The notes below the pieces were generated by a model. The model searched no databases, had not been told where the DNA came from, and saw nothing but the letters and a program-made list of their open reading frames with translations. From contig RAYR01000013.1 in assembly GCA_003612405.1 (NCBI GenBank), forward strand, positions 62,001 through 126,000: a stretch of DNA of 64,000 bases, read 5' to 3'. This DNA is from a bacterium 0.1xD8-71 (GTDB taxonomy: Bacteria > Bacillota > Clostridia > Lachnospirales > Lachnospiraceae). How positions within the stretch are numbered: the first letter of the stretch is position 1; each line of letters begins with the position of its first letter. Both the position numbers and the translations under genes were made by a program. This document shows positions 44,110 through 54,120 of this stretch, one piece after another.

Positions 44110-45459
44110 TTACCCTACCGTAATCTTCTCCTGCGGAAATTCCGAGACATAAGGGTGCTTTGATGCAAGCGCCGCATAGACTATGGTCATGCCGCCCACC
44201 CGGCCCCAGAACATCAGAAGAATCAGCACCAGCTTGGAAGATACGCCAAGTGCCGGTGTGATCCCCAGCGTCACACCCACCGTACCAATCGCCGAAGCCG
44301 CCTCAAACAGGGCCGGCATAATCGGCATCCCTTCATTATAACTGATGAAAATCCCGCCTGCCAGAAACAGCACCGTGTACAGAATCAGGACCGTGGCCGC
44401 ATAATGAGCCGTGTCATTAGGAATTCTCCTGCCAAAAATATGGGCATTGGGCCTTCTGCGAAAGACCGCTATGGCCGTGGCAACCAGCACCGCAAAGGTG
44501 GTATTCTTCATACCGCCCGCCGTAGAACCGGGAGAACCGCCTATCAGCATCAGGAGAACAAAGATCATCTGGCCTGCTTCCGTGAGCCTGGATAAATCCA
44601 CCGTATTAAATCCCGCCGTGCGGGCCGTTACCGACTGAAACGCCGAGGCATATATCTTCTGCCCTGTAGTCATCCAGGACCAGTCCGCCCTGCCAAATTC
44701 ACAGAAATAAAAATACAGTGCCGGTATCAGAAGAAGCAGTGCCGTCACAGACAAAATCACCTTGCTCTGCATACGGTATCTGCGCAGATGAAAACGGTTG
44801 CACCGGATATCATCCCAGGTCAGGAAACCGATACCGCCCACCACAATCAATGTCATGATTACAATATTGATAAGCGGGTGTCCCAAATAGGAAGTCAGGG
44901 AAGAATACTGCTCTTTCACGCCCATCAGATCAAAACCCGCATTGCAGAAAGCCGAAATCGAGTGGAAAACAGCGTATCCGATTCCCCTCACCACGCCAAA
45001 CTCCGCAATCATAGGCGGCATCAGTGCCAGAGCCCCGAGACCTTCAATAAGTACCACCATCTTCAGAATAAAGCCGGTAAGCCGGACAATCCCGCCCATT
45101 TGGGGCGCCGCAATCGCTTCCTGCATGGTACTGCGCTGCATAAGGCCAATCTTACGGCCGGAAAACCGGGCCACCGACACGGCAATGGTAATCACTCCCA
45201 GACCGCCGATCTGAATCAGGATCAGAATTACGATCTTACCAAACAAAGACCAGTAAGTGGCTGTATCCTGTGTGACAAGCCCTGTCACACAGGTGGCTGA
45301 AGTCGCCACAAACAGCGCATCCAGAAAGGAGGCGCCCCCTCTCTTTGCCGTGGCCCAGGGCAGCATCAGGAGCAGGGTTCCGCAAAGAATCACCCCCAGA
45401 AACCCCAGGAGAATAATCCGGGAAGAGGAAAGCCTTTTTTTAATGTGCTTTTTACTCAT
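44110..45459 (-). CDS. ktrB: KtrB/TrkH-family potassium uptake channel subunit
   Basis: The 449-residue membrane protein has four P-loop-type repeats characteristic of Trk/Ktr/HKT. Selectivity-loop glycines occur in TSATCVTGLVTQDT, HSISAFCNAGFDL, SVTARTAGFNTVD and EAASAIGTVGVTLG. Other markers are GGSPGSTAGGMKN and LMFWGRVGGMTI. It moves K+ (often with Na+) across the membrane and is gated by the KtrA ring. It is the first gene of the pair. The start is likely ATG at 45459 with a basic N-terminus. Confidence 0.94.
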   Translation of the reverse strand: MSKKHIKKRLSSSRIILLGFLGVILCGTLLLMLPWATAKRGGASFLDALFVATSATCVTGLVTQDTATYWSLFGKIVILILIQIGGLGVITIAVSVARFSGRKIGLMQRSTMQEAIAAPQMGGIVRLTGFILKMVVLIEGLGALALMPPMIAEFGVVRGIGYAVFHSISAFCNAGFDLMGVKEQYSSLTSYLGHPLINIVIMTLIVVGGIGFLTWDDIRCNRFHLRRYRMQSKVILSVTALLLLIPALYFYFCEFGRADWSWMTTGQKIYASAFQSVTARTAGFNTVDLSRLTEAGQMIFVLLMLIGGSPGSTAGGMKNTTFAVLVATAIAVFRRRPNAHIFGRRIPNDTAHYAATVLILYTVLFLAGGIFISYNEGMPIMPALFEAASAIGTVGVTLGITPALGVSSKLVLILLMFWGRVGGMTIVYAALASKHPYVSEFPQEKITVG

Positions 45460-45551
45460 AATCTACGCCTTCAAAGCCGTTATTACAACGGTCTCTCACT
45501 TGTTATAGTATTGCTTCGATACGCTACTCATGATACCACGAAATCTTTGTC

Positions 45552-45580
45552 TTGAAAAGGTCGTTCACATCTTATATAAT
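45552..45580 (+). promoter_or_regulatory. Promoter of DHH phosphoesterase gene
   Basis: TTGAAA (45552-45557), 17 bp, TATAAT (45575-45580): a near-consensus sigma-A promoter; ATG follows at 45626 with an AAGGAG site. Confidence 0.85.
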
Positions 45581-45625
45581 TTTAGTAAGAATACGGGGAA
45601 AGTAAACGGATAAGGAGAATATGAC

Positions 45626-46558
45626 ATGAGATTAGTAACACGATCTGATTTTGACGGTTTAGCCTGCGGCGCTCTCTTAAAGGAAGTAGGTCTGGTTGAC
45701 AGCTGGAAATTTGCGCATCCCAAGGATTTACAGGACGGTCTGGTGGAAATCACGGAAAATGATGTCCTGGCAAATGTGCCTTTTGTAGAAGGATGCGGCC
45801 TGTGGTTCGACCATCATTCCAGCGAACATGAGCGCAACGAGCTGAAGGGCAAATACAAGGGCGAGAGCCGTATCACCCCTTCCTGTGCACGTATCATCTA
45901 TGAATATTATGGAGGGGAAGAGCGTTTCTCTCATTTTGACGACATGATGGAAGCTGTGGACAAGGTGGACTCCGGCAATCTCACCATTGACGAAATCCAG
46001 AATCCCACCGGCTGGATCCTGGTAGGTTTTCTGATGGATCCCCGTACGGGTCTTGGCAGATGGCGTAACTTTACCATTTCCAATTATCAGCTGATGGAGA
46101 AGCTGATGGAATGTTGCCGCACCATGAGCACGGAAGAGATCCTTGCCCTGCCGGATGTGCAGGAGCGTATTGCTGTCTATCGGGAACAGGACGAGAAATT
46201 CCGCGAGATGGTAAAAGCCCATACGCGGGTGGAAAAGGATGTGATCATCTCCGACTTAAGGGGTGTGGATCCTATCTACTCCGGCAACCGTTTCCTGATT
46301 TACAGCATGTATCCGGAGCAGAATATCTCTGTCTGGATTGTCAACGGCCGGGGCGGCATGGGATGTTCCGCAGCAGTGGGCTACAGTATCTTAAACCGCA
46401 CTTCCCATGTAAATGTGGGCAGCCTGATGTTAAAATACGGCGGTGGCGGACATATGGCCGTCGGCACCTGCCAGTTCTCCAATGAGACCATGGATGAACA
46501 ACTGCCGAAGCTGCTTGATGAACTTGTCAATTATGATGCGTATTACACCCAAAAATAA
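45626..46558 (+). CDS. DHH-family phosphoesterase
   Basis: The 310-residue protein has the DHH catalytic motifs at RSDFDGLACGALL, GLWFDHHSSEHE, MEAVDKVDSGNLT and the C-terminal DHHA1-like GGGGHMAVGTCQF. Such enzymes use two metal ions to cleave phosphoesters (for example exopolyphosphatase, oligonucleotide or cyclic-dinucleotide substrates). Its short form does not carry the PAS/GGDEF parts of GdpP. The substrate is not predictable. It has its own promoter and is transcribed toward addA. Confidence 0.88.
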   Translation: MRLVTRSDFDGLACGALLKEVGLVDSWKFAHPKDLQDGLVEITENDVLANVPFVEGCGLWFDHHSSEHERNELKGKYKGESRITPSCARIIYEYYGGEERFSHFDDMMEAVDKVDSGNLTIDEIQNPTGWILVGFLMDPRTGLGRWRNFTISNYQLMEKLMECCRTMSTEEILALPDVQERIAVYREQDEKFREMVKAHTRVEKDVIISDLRGVDPIYSGNRFLIYSMYPEQNISVWIVNGRGGMGCSAAVGYSILNRTSHVNVGSLMLKYGGGGHMAVGTCQFSNETMDEQLPKLLDELVNYDAYYTQK

Positions 46559-46562
46559 TTTA

Positions 46563-46619
46563 CTTCGCGGACTCGGATAAGCAGAAAGCTTTACTATTCT
46601 TATATCCGAGTCCGCGAAG
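46563..46619. terminator. Long perfect hairpin between DHH gene and addA
   Basis: A perfect 17-bp stem (CTTCGCGGACTCGGATA at 46563-46579 with complement at 46603-46619) and a 23-nt loop lie between two converging genes. No long U-tract follows on either strand, but the position suits bidirectional termination. Confidence 0.6.
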
Positions 46620-46629
46620 CGGATCTCGC

Positions 46630-46658
46630 AAAGTTAATTTGCGAAGCAGATTTACTTT
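46630..46658. repeat. Short palindromic repeat, copy 2
   Basis: AAGTTAATTTGCGAAGCAGA and TTTACTT at 46631-46657 match the repeat after chvE (36690-36718) almost base for base. It again lies a few bases beyond a minus-strand stop codon, here that of addA. Confidence 0.6.
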
Positions 46659-46661
46659 ATT

Positions 46662-49600
46662 TCAGACCGGAATTTCTTCTCCCAACCGGAAAGAATAGAT
46701 AATCCGTTCTTTGACTCTCTTGCCCGTATGGTCTTTGGCATACCCGGAAAGCTGCTCTAACACTTCGCTGTAATAGGCAAGCTGTACCTGATAGCGCTTC
46801 ACCAGTTCCTGCGGGCTGTCCACCGCATCTGTCTTATAGTCCAACACCACATATCCGTCCTCCTCCTCAAAAAACACATCGATGATTCCCTGGATCAGCA
46901 CCGTTTCCTCCGGCGGAAAAGAATACTTAAGACGACTGGCCGGCAGTCCCATCACAAAAGGCTGTTCCTTATAAAGCCGTCCTGCCCGGGCAGCCCGGGC
47001 CATACGCAAAGCCGCCTGTGTCTGTAGAAATCCTGCCAGCCGCGAAACAGAAAGTACCTGATAATATTCCTCCGACAGTATCTGCTCCTGACGCATCCTT
47101 GTCAGTTCTTCCCGCAGGAGGCTCTCCGCCGCCTTTTTATCGGAGTTGACCTCATCAGTCAACTTACTGAAATCAAAGAGCTCCATCACTTTATGGAACG
47201 CACTGCCCCGCATGGAGCCGGTGACATGCTCGTCAGTCTCTATAAATCTGGGCAGATAAGGAACCACCGGTTCCTCCTCATACAGCTTGAATGAGAAGTC
47301 GGTATCTTCCTGCATCCCGGCTTTCTTTAATTCTGACACTGTAGTCTTGGTGTAGAGATCTTTCAGATTATCATGAGGATATTGGTAGGCAAATTGGTAG
47401 GACATCTGTGTCATAAGTTCCTCATCCACATCTTTGTGGGCATCTGACAGTAAAATCCTTCTCCTGGCTTCTTCTCTTTGCCAGGTCTCTTCTATCTTTT
47501 CTTCCACTACCGCTTCCCAGCCTGTCAGACTGACTTTGATACACATATCCTTGTCATAACAGGAGCCTTGTCTATAGGGCTCCAGGCCACAGGCCATATA
47601 AAATTCATCCAGACATTTATTTCTGGCAAGGGCTGCCAGTATCAGAGAAATAAAACTGTCCCGGGCAAGCAGCGTCCCATAGGACAGCGTCAATTCTTCC
47701 CGTTTCTGTAAGGGCAGAAGTCCTGTAGCTTCCTTTTCCGGATCTTTGACTGTAGCAGTCAGTATTAGTTTTTCCTTTGCCCGGGTCATCGCCACATAGA
47801 GAACTCTCATCTCCTCTGCCAGATTATCCCTTTTGAGTCTGGCGGAAATAACATTTCTGCGCAGACTCCGTCCGCGCACGCGCAGATTCGGATTCACATA
47901 GTCCACACCAATCCCGGCATCCACATCCACCACCAGATGTCCGTTTATGTCCCTGGTCTGAAACTTCTTGGAAAGCCCCGCCACAATGCAGATTGGAAAT
48001 TCCAGTCCTTTACTCTTGTGAATACTCATAATGCGCACCACATCTGCATTTTCATCCTGCAAACCGGCTTCCCCGTAATCCACTTCATACTTTTCCAGTT
48101 GTTCCATATAGCGCAGGAAATGATAGAGTCCGAAGTAACTGGTCTTCTCGTACTCCGCCGCCTTCACCAGCAGCATCTCCACATTGGCCCGGCGCTTACT
48201 GCCCTCAGGCTGGGCCGCCACATAATTCAGATACCCTGTCTCCCGCAGGATGGTCTGTAACAGCTCATGGACACTGAGATAGGCAGAAAGGCCGCGATAC
48301 TGTGCCATCCGGGCAAGAAAAGCCGCCGCCTTCCCGCACAGAGTCTTATCCAGCGATATCTCTGCGGCTGACAAAGCACCCCCGGCTTCCGCAGAACTTT
48401 TCTGCCCGCACAGTACCAGCGCATCATACAGATACTTCTTCTTAGGATATGCCGCCCTCACCAGCGCAATCTCCTCCTCCGTAAACCCTCCCAGATAAGA
48501 ATGAAGCACCCCATAAAGAGGAATATCCTGCAAAGGATTATCCAGAATCCGCAGAAAGTGTAACAGGCCCTGCACCTCCGGCGCTGCAAAATAACCTGTA
48601 CGGGAGCTCATATGCACAGGAATCTGCTCTTCTTCCAGCACCCGTTTAAAGACCTCGTCCCAACCGGATAACGTGCGCAGTAAAATCACAATATCCCGAA
48701 ACTCCACACGCCGCAGTTCCCCGGTTTCCTTATCTGTCACCTGGAATTCCCTGCACAGCTGCCTGATTTTTGCTGCCACACCGTAAGCTTCCTGTTCTCT
48801 CTGGGAAATCTCTTCCGGCCTGTCCTTGGTCCGGAAAAGCAGCAGCTCCGTCTCCGCTTTCAGCTCTGGATATGCGGCTCCCTCATGCAGGGCCGCCAGA
48901 TCATCATAGACAATACCGCCTACCTCTTTGCCCATAATCTGTTCAAACACGCGGTTGGTACTGGTAAGCACCTCTGCCCTGCTTCTGAAATTCTGGTGCA
49001 GGTCAATTTTCATCGCCCCATCTGCCTTCTCCTTGCCCGCGTATGCCTCATACTTTTCCAGGAATAGCTCCGGTCTGGCCAGGCGGAATTTATAGATGCT
49101 CTGTTTCACATCCCCTACCATAAAACGGTTGTACCGGCCTTCCTCTTCGCCGGAAATACAGGACAACAGATACTCCTGTACCAGATTGCTGTCCTGATAC
49201 TCATCTATCAGAATCTCCTGAAAATGGCTCCGATAGGAAAGCGCCGTTTCCGTGGGCACATAAGTATCCCCCTCCCTGCGAAGCAGGATCTCCAGGGCAA
49301 AATGTTCTATATCATCAAAGTCCAGCAGATTTTTCTCCCGCTTCTTCTCTGCAAAGGCTTCCTGGAATCGCAGCGTCAGATTCACCAACGCTTCCACCGC
49401 CGCCCCACAGACTGCCATCTGTGTTTCCATCTGTACCTTTGTCTGGAAGAAAAAGTCACTGCGTATCTGCTGTAGTTCTTCCTTTACCTCATTTCTAAGG
49501 CCCTTGGCCAGTTCTCTCTTGCCTACAGAAATGCTATCGTCCTTTTTGGAGGGAAGCCGATCAAATCGTACATTCTCGAAGGCACTGCACATAGCGTCAT

Positions 49601-50468
49601 AATCCCAATCTGCCGCTTCCCGACTATCCCTGTTTTCCTCTTCGCCGGCCATTCCACCGGTATCCGCCGTCGGGACCTGCCCGCAGCGCTGCCTCAAATT
49701 TTCCACCATATCCCGTTCCCGCTCCAGGAGTGGGCCATAATGGTAAGGACCATCCGGCTCCTGCGCAAGCCTTACAGCCGCCTGTAATTTATCCACACAA
49801 TCTGTGAGCAGACACTGCACGTGCCTCATCATATCCTGCATCCACGCCGGGGCTGCCTGTTCCGGCAGATTATAATCCTTCTTCCGCTCCAGAAGCCATT
49901 CCTCCGGAAAAGGCATACTCATGGCAAAATCGTACAGCTTCCATACCACTTCCTCCACCGCTTCGTCCCTGCTGCCCACACTGAAATACTCCATACAGTT
50001 TAAGAAAGCAGGATCCGCTTCTGCGTATGCCTCTTCCAATACCTGCGCTAGCACATCTTTCCTGAGAAGACGTACCTCCCCCTCTTCCCCAATCCGGAAT
50101 CCGGGATCCAGGCCAATGGTGTGGAACTGATTGCGCAGTACAAAAAGACAGAAACTGTCTATGGTAGTAATCTGGGCATTATACAGAAGCGTCGCCTGAC
50201 GCTGTAAGTGTTCGTTCTCCGGATTAAGAGAAAGCCGCTCCTGCAAGGCCGCACTGATCCTCTCCCGCATTTCCGCTGCCGCCGCATTGGTAAACGTCAC
50301 CACCAGCAGTCTGTCGATATCCACCGGATGTTTCCCATCACTGACCATCTTCACAATCCGTTCCACCAGCACTGCCGTCTTGCCTGACCCTGCCGCCGCC
50401 GAAACCAGAAGATTGCATCCGTGCGTGTCAATCACCTGTCTTTGTCTGTCTGTAAAAGAAATCGCCAT
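46662..50468 (-). CDS. addA: AddA helicase-nuclease subunit
   Basis: The 1268-residue protein has a UvrD-type helicase core: Walker A SAAAGSGKTAVLVERI (about 20), TFTNAAAAEMRERI, LLDFDDIEHFA, IDEYQDSN, GDVKQSIYKFR, DLHQNFRSRAEV and VRIMSIHKSKGLEFP, then VLYVAMTRAKEKL. The C-terminal nuclease domain has IQGIIDVF and VVLDYKTDAV (about 1195-1215), with the DYKTD metal-binding motif. AddAB resects double-strand breaks and hands over to RecA. It starts 4 bp after the addB stop. Length and motifs are complete. Confidence 0.97.
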   Translation of the reverse strand: MAISFTDRQRQVIDTHGCNLLVSAAAGSGKTAVLVERIVKMVSDGKHPVDIDRLLVVTFTNAAAAEMRERISAALQERLSLNPENEHLQRQATLLYNAQITTIDSFCLFVLRNQFHTIGLDPGFRIGEEGEVRLLRKDVLAQVLEEAYAEADPAFLNCMEYFSVGSRDEAVEEVVWKLYDFAMSMPFPEEWLLERKKDYNLPEQAAPAWMQDMMRHVQCLLTDCVDKLQAAVRLAQEPDGPYHYGPLLERERDMVENLRQRCGQVPTADTGGMAGEEENRDSREAADWDYDAMCSAFENVRFDRLPSKKDDSISVGKRELAKGLRNEVKEELQQIRSDFFFQTKVQMETQMAVCGAAVEALVNLTLRFQEAFAEKKREKNLLDFDDIEHFALEILLRREGDTYVPTETALSYRSHFQEILIDEYQDSNLVQEYLLSCISGEEEGRYNRFMVGDVKQSIYKFRLARPELFLEKYEAYAGKEKADGAMKIDLHQNFRSRAEVLTSTNRVFEQIMGKEVGGIVYDDLAALHEGAAYPELKAETELLLFRTKDRPEEISQREQEAYGVAAKIRQLCREFQVTDKETGELRRVEFRDIVILLRTLSGWDEVFKRVLEEEQIPVHMSSRTGYFAAPEVQGLLHFLRILDNPLQDIPLYGVLHSYLGGFTEEEIALVRAAYPKKKYLYDALVLCGQKSSAEAGGALSAAEISLDKTLCGKAAAFLARMAQYRGLSAYLSVHELLQTILRETGYLNYVAAQPEGSKRRANVEMLLVKAAEYEKTSYFGLYHFLRYMEQLEKYEVDYGEAGLQDENADVVRIMSIHKSKGLEFPICIVAGLSKKFQTRDINGHLVVDVDAGIGVDYVNPNLRVRGRSLRRNVISARLKRDNLAEEMRVLYVAMTRAKEKLILTATVKDPEKEATGLLPLQKREELTLSYGTLLARDSFISLILAALARNKCLDEFYMACGLEPYRQGSCYDKDMCIKVSLTGWEAVVEEKIEETWQREEARRRILLSDAHKDVDEELMTQMSYQFAYQYPHDNLKDLYTKTTVSELKKAGMQEDTDFSFKLYEEEPVVPYLPRFIETDEHVTGSMRGSAFHKVMELFDFSKLTDEVNSDKKAAESLLREELTRMRQEQILSEEYYQVLSVSRLAGFLQTQAALRMARAARAGRLYKEQPFVMGLPASRLKYSFPPEETVLIQGIIDVFFEEEDGYVVLDYKTDAVDSPQELVKRYQVQLAYYSEVLEQLSGYAKDHTGKRVKERIIYSFRLGEEIPV

Positions 50469-50472
50469 ATTC

Positions 50473-53400
50473 TTACCTGTTCTTTCTATCTTCTGCCTCT
50501 TCTTCCGCGCAGGCTTCCCTGATCTGTTCCATAGCCTCGTCCTGACGTATCTTCGGAAGCCTGCGCATCTGGTAACCTGCTATCCGCGCATCATACCCGC
50601 AGACATTCTTATAGGCACAATATGTACAACTCTGTTTTCCGTTCTGCTCACAGGGATTGACCGATATGGTCCCTTGCAGAATTTCATTTCCCAGCTGTCT
50701 GATTTTTCGGTTTACATAATCTGATATTACCTGCATGTCCTCCTCCTTTATGACACTGGAGTAAGCGGAGAAGGAACCGTCCTTTTTCCGCTCTAATGGC
50801 AGAATATCCGACTTGTCCTGAAATTCTGTATCCAGCAATCTGACAGCTTCGTCACTGTCATTGACTATTCCAGTCATCTTAAGTTCCTGCAACAATCTGG
50901 TGTTAATCTGTTCCGGAGTCAGGTCAGCGCCGTCTTCCACTACTGGGTCCGCAATATGATAGTAGAGCATGGCCGCGGGCACAATCTTTTTGTCCGGATG
51001 CTTCTTCTGCTCCATCTCCACTGCCGCGTTCATATAGACCACCAGCTGTAATTGCAGACCATAGTAAAGTGCCGCCAGGTCAAATCTCCTGTCGCCGGAT
51101 TTATAATCAATCACTTTCACATAGACCTTATCCTCCACCTCACAGGTATCCACCCGGTCTATCCGCCCCCGCAGACGCATTTTGTCCTGCTCATTCAAGG
51201 CAATGTTGAGCGCATCCAGATTTTCCAACACAGAAAAGGACATCTCAAACCGCTCCGGCATAAAGGCTCCCCTGCGAAGCTGGGTCTGCAAAGTCATCAC
51301 CGTCCGGTTTAAGATTCTTGTGATCCGTTTGAGAAGATACCGGTTGCGGGCATTGCTGTAAAGAATTGTCTCTCCATAATCCGCCGTGTATGCCTCAATG
51401 GCTTCCTCCACCATCTGCTGCGCCGCCTCTTTCGGGAAATCAAACCAGGTATACCCCTTCTTTACAAGCCTTTCCGCAAAGATTTCCAGGACACCGTGAA
51501 ATACGTTGCCCATATCCACCGCTTCAAAACTGTAATCTCCCCGCTCACGAAGAGCCAGGCCATATTGCATAAAATGTGCATAGGCACAGGCTGCATACTT
51601 TTCCAGACGGCTGACGCTGTTATGCAGAACGGCACCGTAAAGCGCCCTTGTCACCATGGCAGACAGCGGCGTATCCTGATACTGGTAGAAGGCTGTCTCC
51701 AGAAGACTGTCCACTTCATCCTTATAATCGGGATCTGCATGATAGGTATGATAAAAAGTATATAATTGTTTCTGCGCTCTCTCCGCAAGCCGGCCCGCCG
51801 CATACTCCCGCAGCATATCCGCCATCAGACGGATGCCGTCCGGCACGTTTACAAGCTGCGCGGCAGCTGGATAAATCTCCGGCTTCTCCACACAAAGCCT
51901 TGGAAAAAGCTTGCGCATAAGGTCCACCAGATAGGCCGGCCTTAAGCTTTTCCCGTCCGCCCCCACTCTGGCATAAGAAAGGTACAGATCCCTGGAAGGT
52001 TTGGTCATATTCAGATACAGATAAAGCCGCTGAATATACATCTGCTGTCTGGGCGTAGGGGCCAGCTCAAAGGATGCTTCCCGGATAAACTCCCGGTCAA
52101 TATCCGATATGATGCCGCCGCTGCCCGTCCCTTTGGGAATGTTGCCGTCATTAATCCCCAGAAAGAAAAGTACTTTCACCTGTTTTAACCTGGTACGCTC
52201 AATATCGCCCACCAGAATCCGATCTACATTCTGGGGAATCGTCCCCACGCTGATCTCTCCCAGGCCCACATCCAGAATATCCGCAAATTCTTTTAACGTC
52301 ATCTCCTCGTCTGACAACAGCCCTTCCATCTGATCCAAAAGGTCTATTACCAGAGGATAAATCTGCCCATACTCTTTCGCTCTGGCCAGATCCCCTGACT
52401 GTTTGAAATCCCGCTCTAAGTCCGCCAGCTTCTGCTGCGCCTGGTTGGCTGTCAGGAACGCGTAAAGCGCCCGCACATGCTCGCCGGTCTTGTGATGAGG
52501 TACAAGCAAAGGCTCCATCTGCTCCATCAGACGGGACCGCATGGCGTTATAGGCCTCCAACTGCAAAAGCGCCGCTTCCTCCCCTTCCGGATTCTCTTCT
52601 TTATAGATGAACATAGTCTCCCAGCGCTTCCGCCCCCTGATGCCGAAACGCCGCACATAGTTTTCCAGTCTGTCCACCTCTTCCCGCCCAAACCCGGTCA
52701 GTCCGGTGCGCAGATAATGAAAAACCGCCTCAAAACTAAAGTCCTGTAACACAATCTGTAACGCACTCCTGAGATATGCCGCAAAAGGATTGCCCAGAAT
52801 ACCTCTGGTCTGATCCAGATAGATAGGAATTCCAAACTTCATGAATTCCTCTGCCGCGTCCCGTCCGTAAACCTCCATGTTACCGGTCACCACCGCAATA
52901 TCCCGATAACACAGGATCTCACCCTGCCTGTCTGCCTCCTGCATGAGTCTGCGGATGGCAATACAGGTCTGATGCAGTTCTTCCCGGGGTGTGGAAGCTT
53001 CCAGAAGATGAATATGCTCTGCTTCCTTTTCATAAGGCGCCGCCGGATAGCGGAACAGGTTGTGCTCCAGATGCGCAAGTTCCGGATTGCCTGTAAACCG
53101 GGGAAGCTGTCCGCCAAATCTTTCTTTACACCAGACTGCTTTCTCTTCCGTTACCTCCACTTCTTCCATCAGTCTGCGCAGATCCGCCACCGTCTTCTGC
53201 GTCAGATAAAACAGCTTCTGTTCGCCCTCCAGACGGTATGGATTCTCCCGTTCATCTATCGTAAGTGATATAATAACTCTCTTGGTCAATCTCAGCAGTT
53301 CCTGAATAACCCGGTTCTGAATCGGTGTAAAGCCGGTAAAACCGTCGAAAGCAATCACGCTCTGCCGGATAATATCCGATTTCGGCAAAGCCTCCCGCAA

Positions 53401-53949
53401 TCTGTCTAGCGTCTCCTCCGTGGTAATAAACCGGGTGCGGATATACTCCTGGAACGCCTGATACAAAATACCAAGATCCTGCAATTTATAATAAAGAGCC
53501 CCCCGGCTTTTGGCACAGTCCGTCAGCTCTTCCAACTCCCGGATGCCGATACCGTACTGCATAAACTCCGAGATGGCTGACTTCACCTCATGAATATAGC
53601 CGATCTTGTGCAGATGACTGCCCATCACCGTAAGCCGGTCCTTCTCCTTCTGGGAAACCTTGCGAAGCACCAGACTCTTACCGGTATCATCCAGTACCGG
53701 CATCTGTACAGCTCCCACCTCCTCCAGAATCCGGTGTGTCAATCTGCCGAAACTCAGCACATCGATATTCATAATGGCATGGTTGGGATGTTCCACCACC
53801 AGATCCATCTGCGTCTGCATGGTAAACTGATCCGGCACGATCAGAAGATAATTAATCTCCGGATGTTCCAGGGAGGCATCTATGATATCCCTATGCAGTT
53901 GTTTGCTCTTGCCGGCGCCGGATGCGCCAAAGTAGAATTGTAGTGCCAC
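50473..53949 (-). CDS. addB: AddB nuclease subunit with iron-sulfur cysteines
   Basis: The 1158-residue protein starts at GTG (53949) with an AAAGGA site. Walker A is GASGAGKSKQLHRDII at about residues 7-22. The C-terminal nuclease has KVIDYKSGDRRFDLAALYYG. Cysteines at about residue 800 (KYAACAYAHF) and in CEQNGKQSCTYCAYKNVCGYD form the Fe-S cluster site typical of AddB. It partners AddA in break repair and probably recognises regulatory sequences on DNA. An extended -10 (TGATATACT) about 43 bp upstream may be its promoter. Confidence 0.97.
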   Translation of the reverse strand: MALQFYFGASGAGKSKQLHRDIIDASLEHPEINYLLIVPDQFTMQTQMDLVVEHPNHAIMNIDVLSFGRLTHRILEEVGAVQMPVLDDTGKSLVLRKVSQKEKDRLTVMGSHLHKIGYIHEVKSAISEFMQYGIGIRELEELTDCAKSRGALYYKLQDLGILYQAFQEYIRTRFITTEETLDRLREALPKSDIIRQSVIAFDGFTGFTPIQNRVIQELLRLTKRVIISLTIDERENPYRLEGEQKLFYLTQKTVADLRRLMEEVEVTEEKAVWCKERFGGQLPRFTGNPELAHLEHNLFRYPAAPYEKEAEHIHLLEASTPREELHQTCIAIRRLMQEADRQGEILCYRDIAVVTGNMEVYGRDAAEEFMKFGIPIYLDQTRGILGNPFAAYLRSALQIVLQDFSFEAVFHYLRTGLTGFGREEVDRLENYVRRFGIRGRKRWETMFIYKEENPEGEEAALLQLEAYNAMRSRLMEQMEPLLVPHHKTGEHVRALYAFLTANQAQQKLADLERDFKQSGDLARAKEYGQIYPLVIDLLDQMEGLLSDEEMTLKEFADILDVGLGEISVGTIPQNVDRILVGDIERTRLKQVKVLFFLGINDGNIPKGTGSGGIISDIDREFIREASFELAPTPRQQMYIQRLYLYLNMTKPSRDLYLSYARVGADGKSLRPAYLVDLMRKLFPRLCVEKPEIYPAAAQLVNVPDGIRLMADMLREYAAGRLAERAQKQLYTFYHTYHADPDYKDEVDSLLETAFYQYQDTPLSAMVTRALYGAVLHNSVSRLEKYAACAYAHFMQYGLALRERGDYSFEAVDMGNVFHGVLEIFAERLVKKGYTWFDFPKEAAQQMVEEAIEAYTADYGETILYSNARNRYLLKRITRILNRTVMTLQTQLRRGAFMPERFEMSFSVLENLDALNIALNEQDKMRLRGRIDRVDTCEVEDKVYVKVIDYKSGDRRFDLAALYYGLQLQLVVYMNAAVEMEQKKHPDKKIVPAAMLYYHIADPVVEDGADLTPEQINTRLLQELKMTGIVNDSDEAVRLLDTEFQDKSDILPLERKKDGSFSAYSSVIKEEDMQVISDYVNRKIRQLGNEILQGTISVNPCEQNGKQSCTYCAYKNVCGYDARIAGYQMRRLPKIRQDEAMEQIREACAEEEAEDRKNR

Positions 53950-54044
53950 GAGGAATTGTCCTTTCTGTTTGTTCTGTTAAAAGTATATCATATAAAACGG
54001 CTTATTTACATTCATTAACATAGTCTATTCTATAATATATATCC

Positions 54045-54075
54045 AAAAAAGGCGCCTCCCACCCGGGAAGCACCT
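54045..54075 (-). terminator. Terminator of met transporter operon
   Basis: Stem AGGTGCTTCCC/GGGAGGCGCCT (54075-54065, 54060-54050) with a 4-nt loop and following T run, about 45 bp past metQ on the minus strand. Confidence 0.88.
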
Positions 54076-54120
54076 CTTACTTTCCTAACCGTCCTAAACT
54101 CTTGTTCTGAGTTCTCACAA

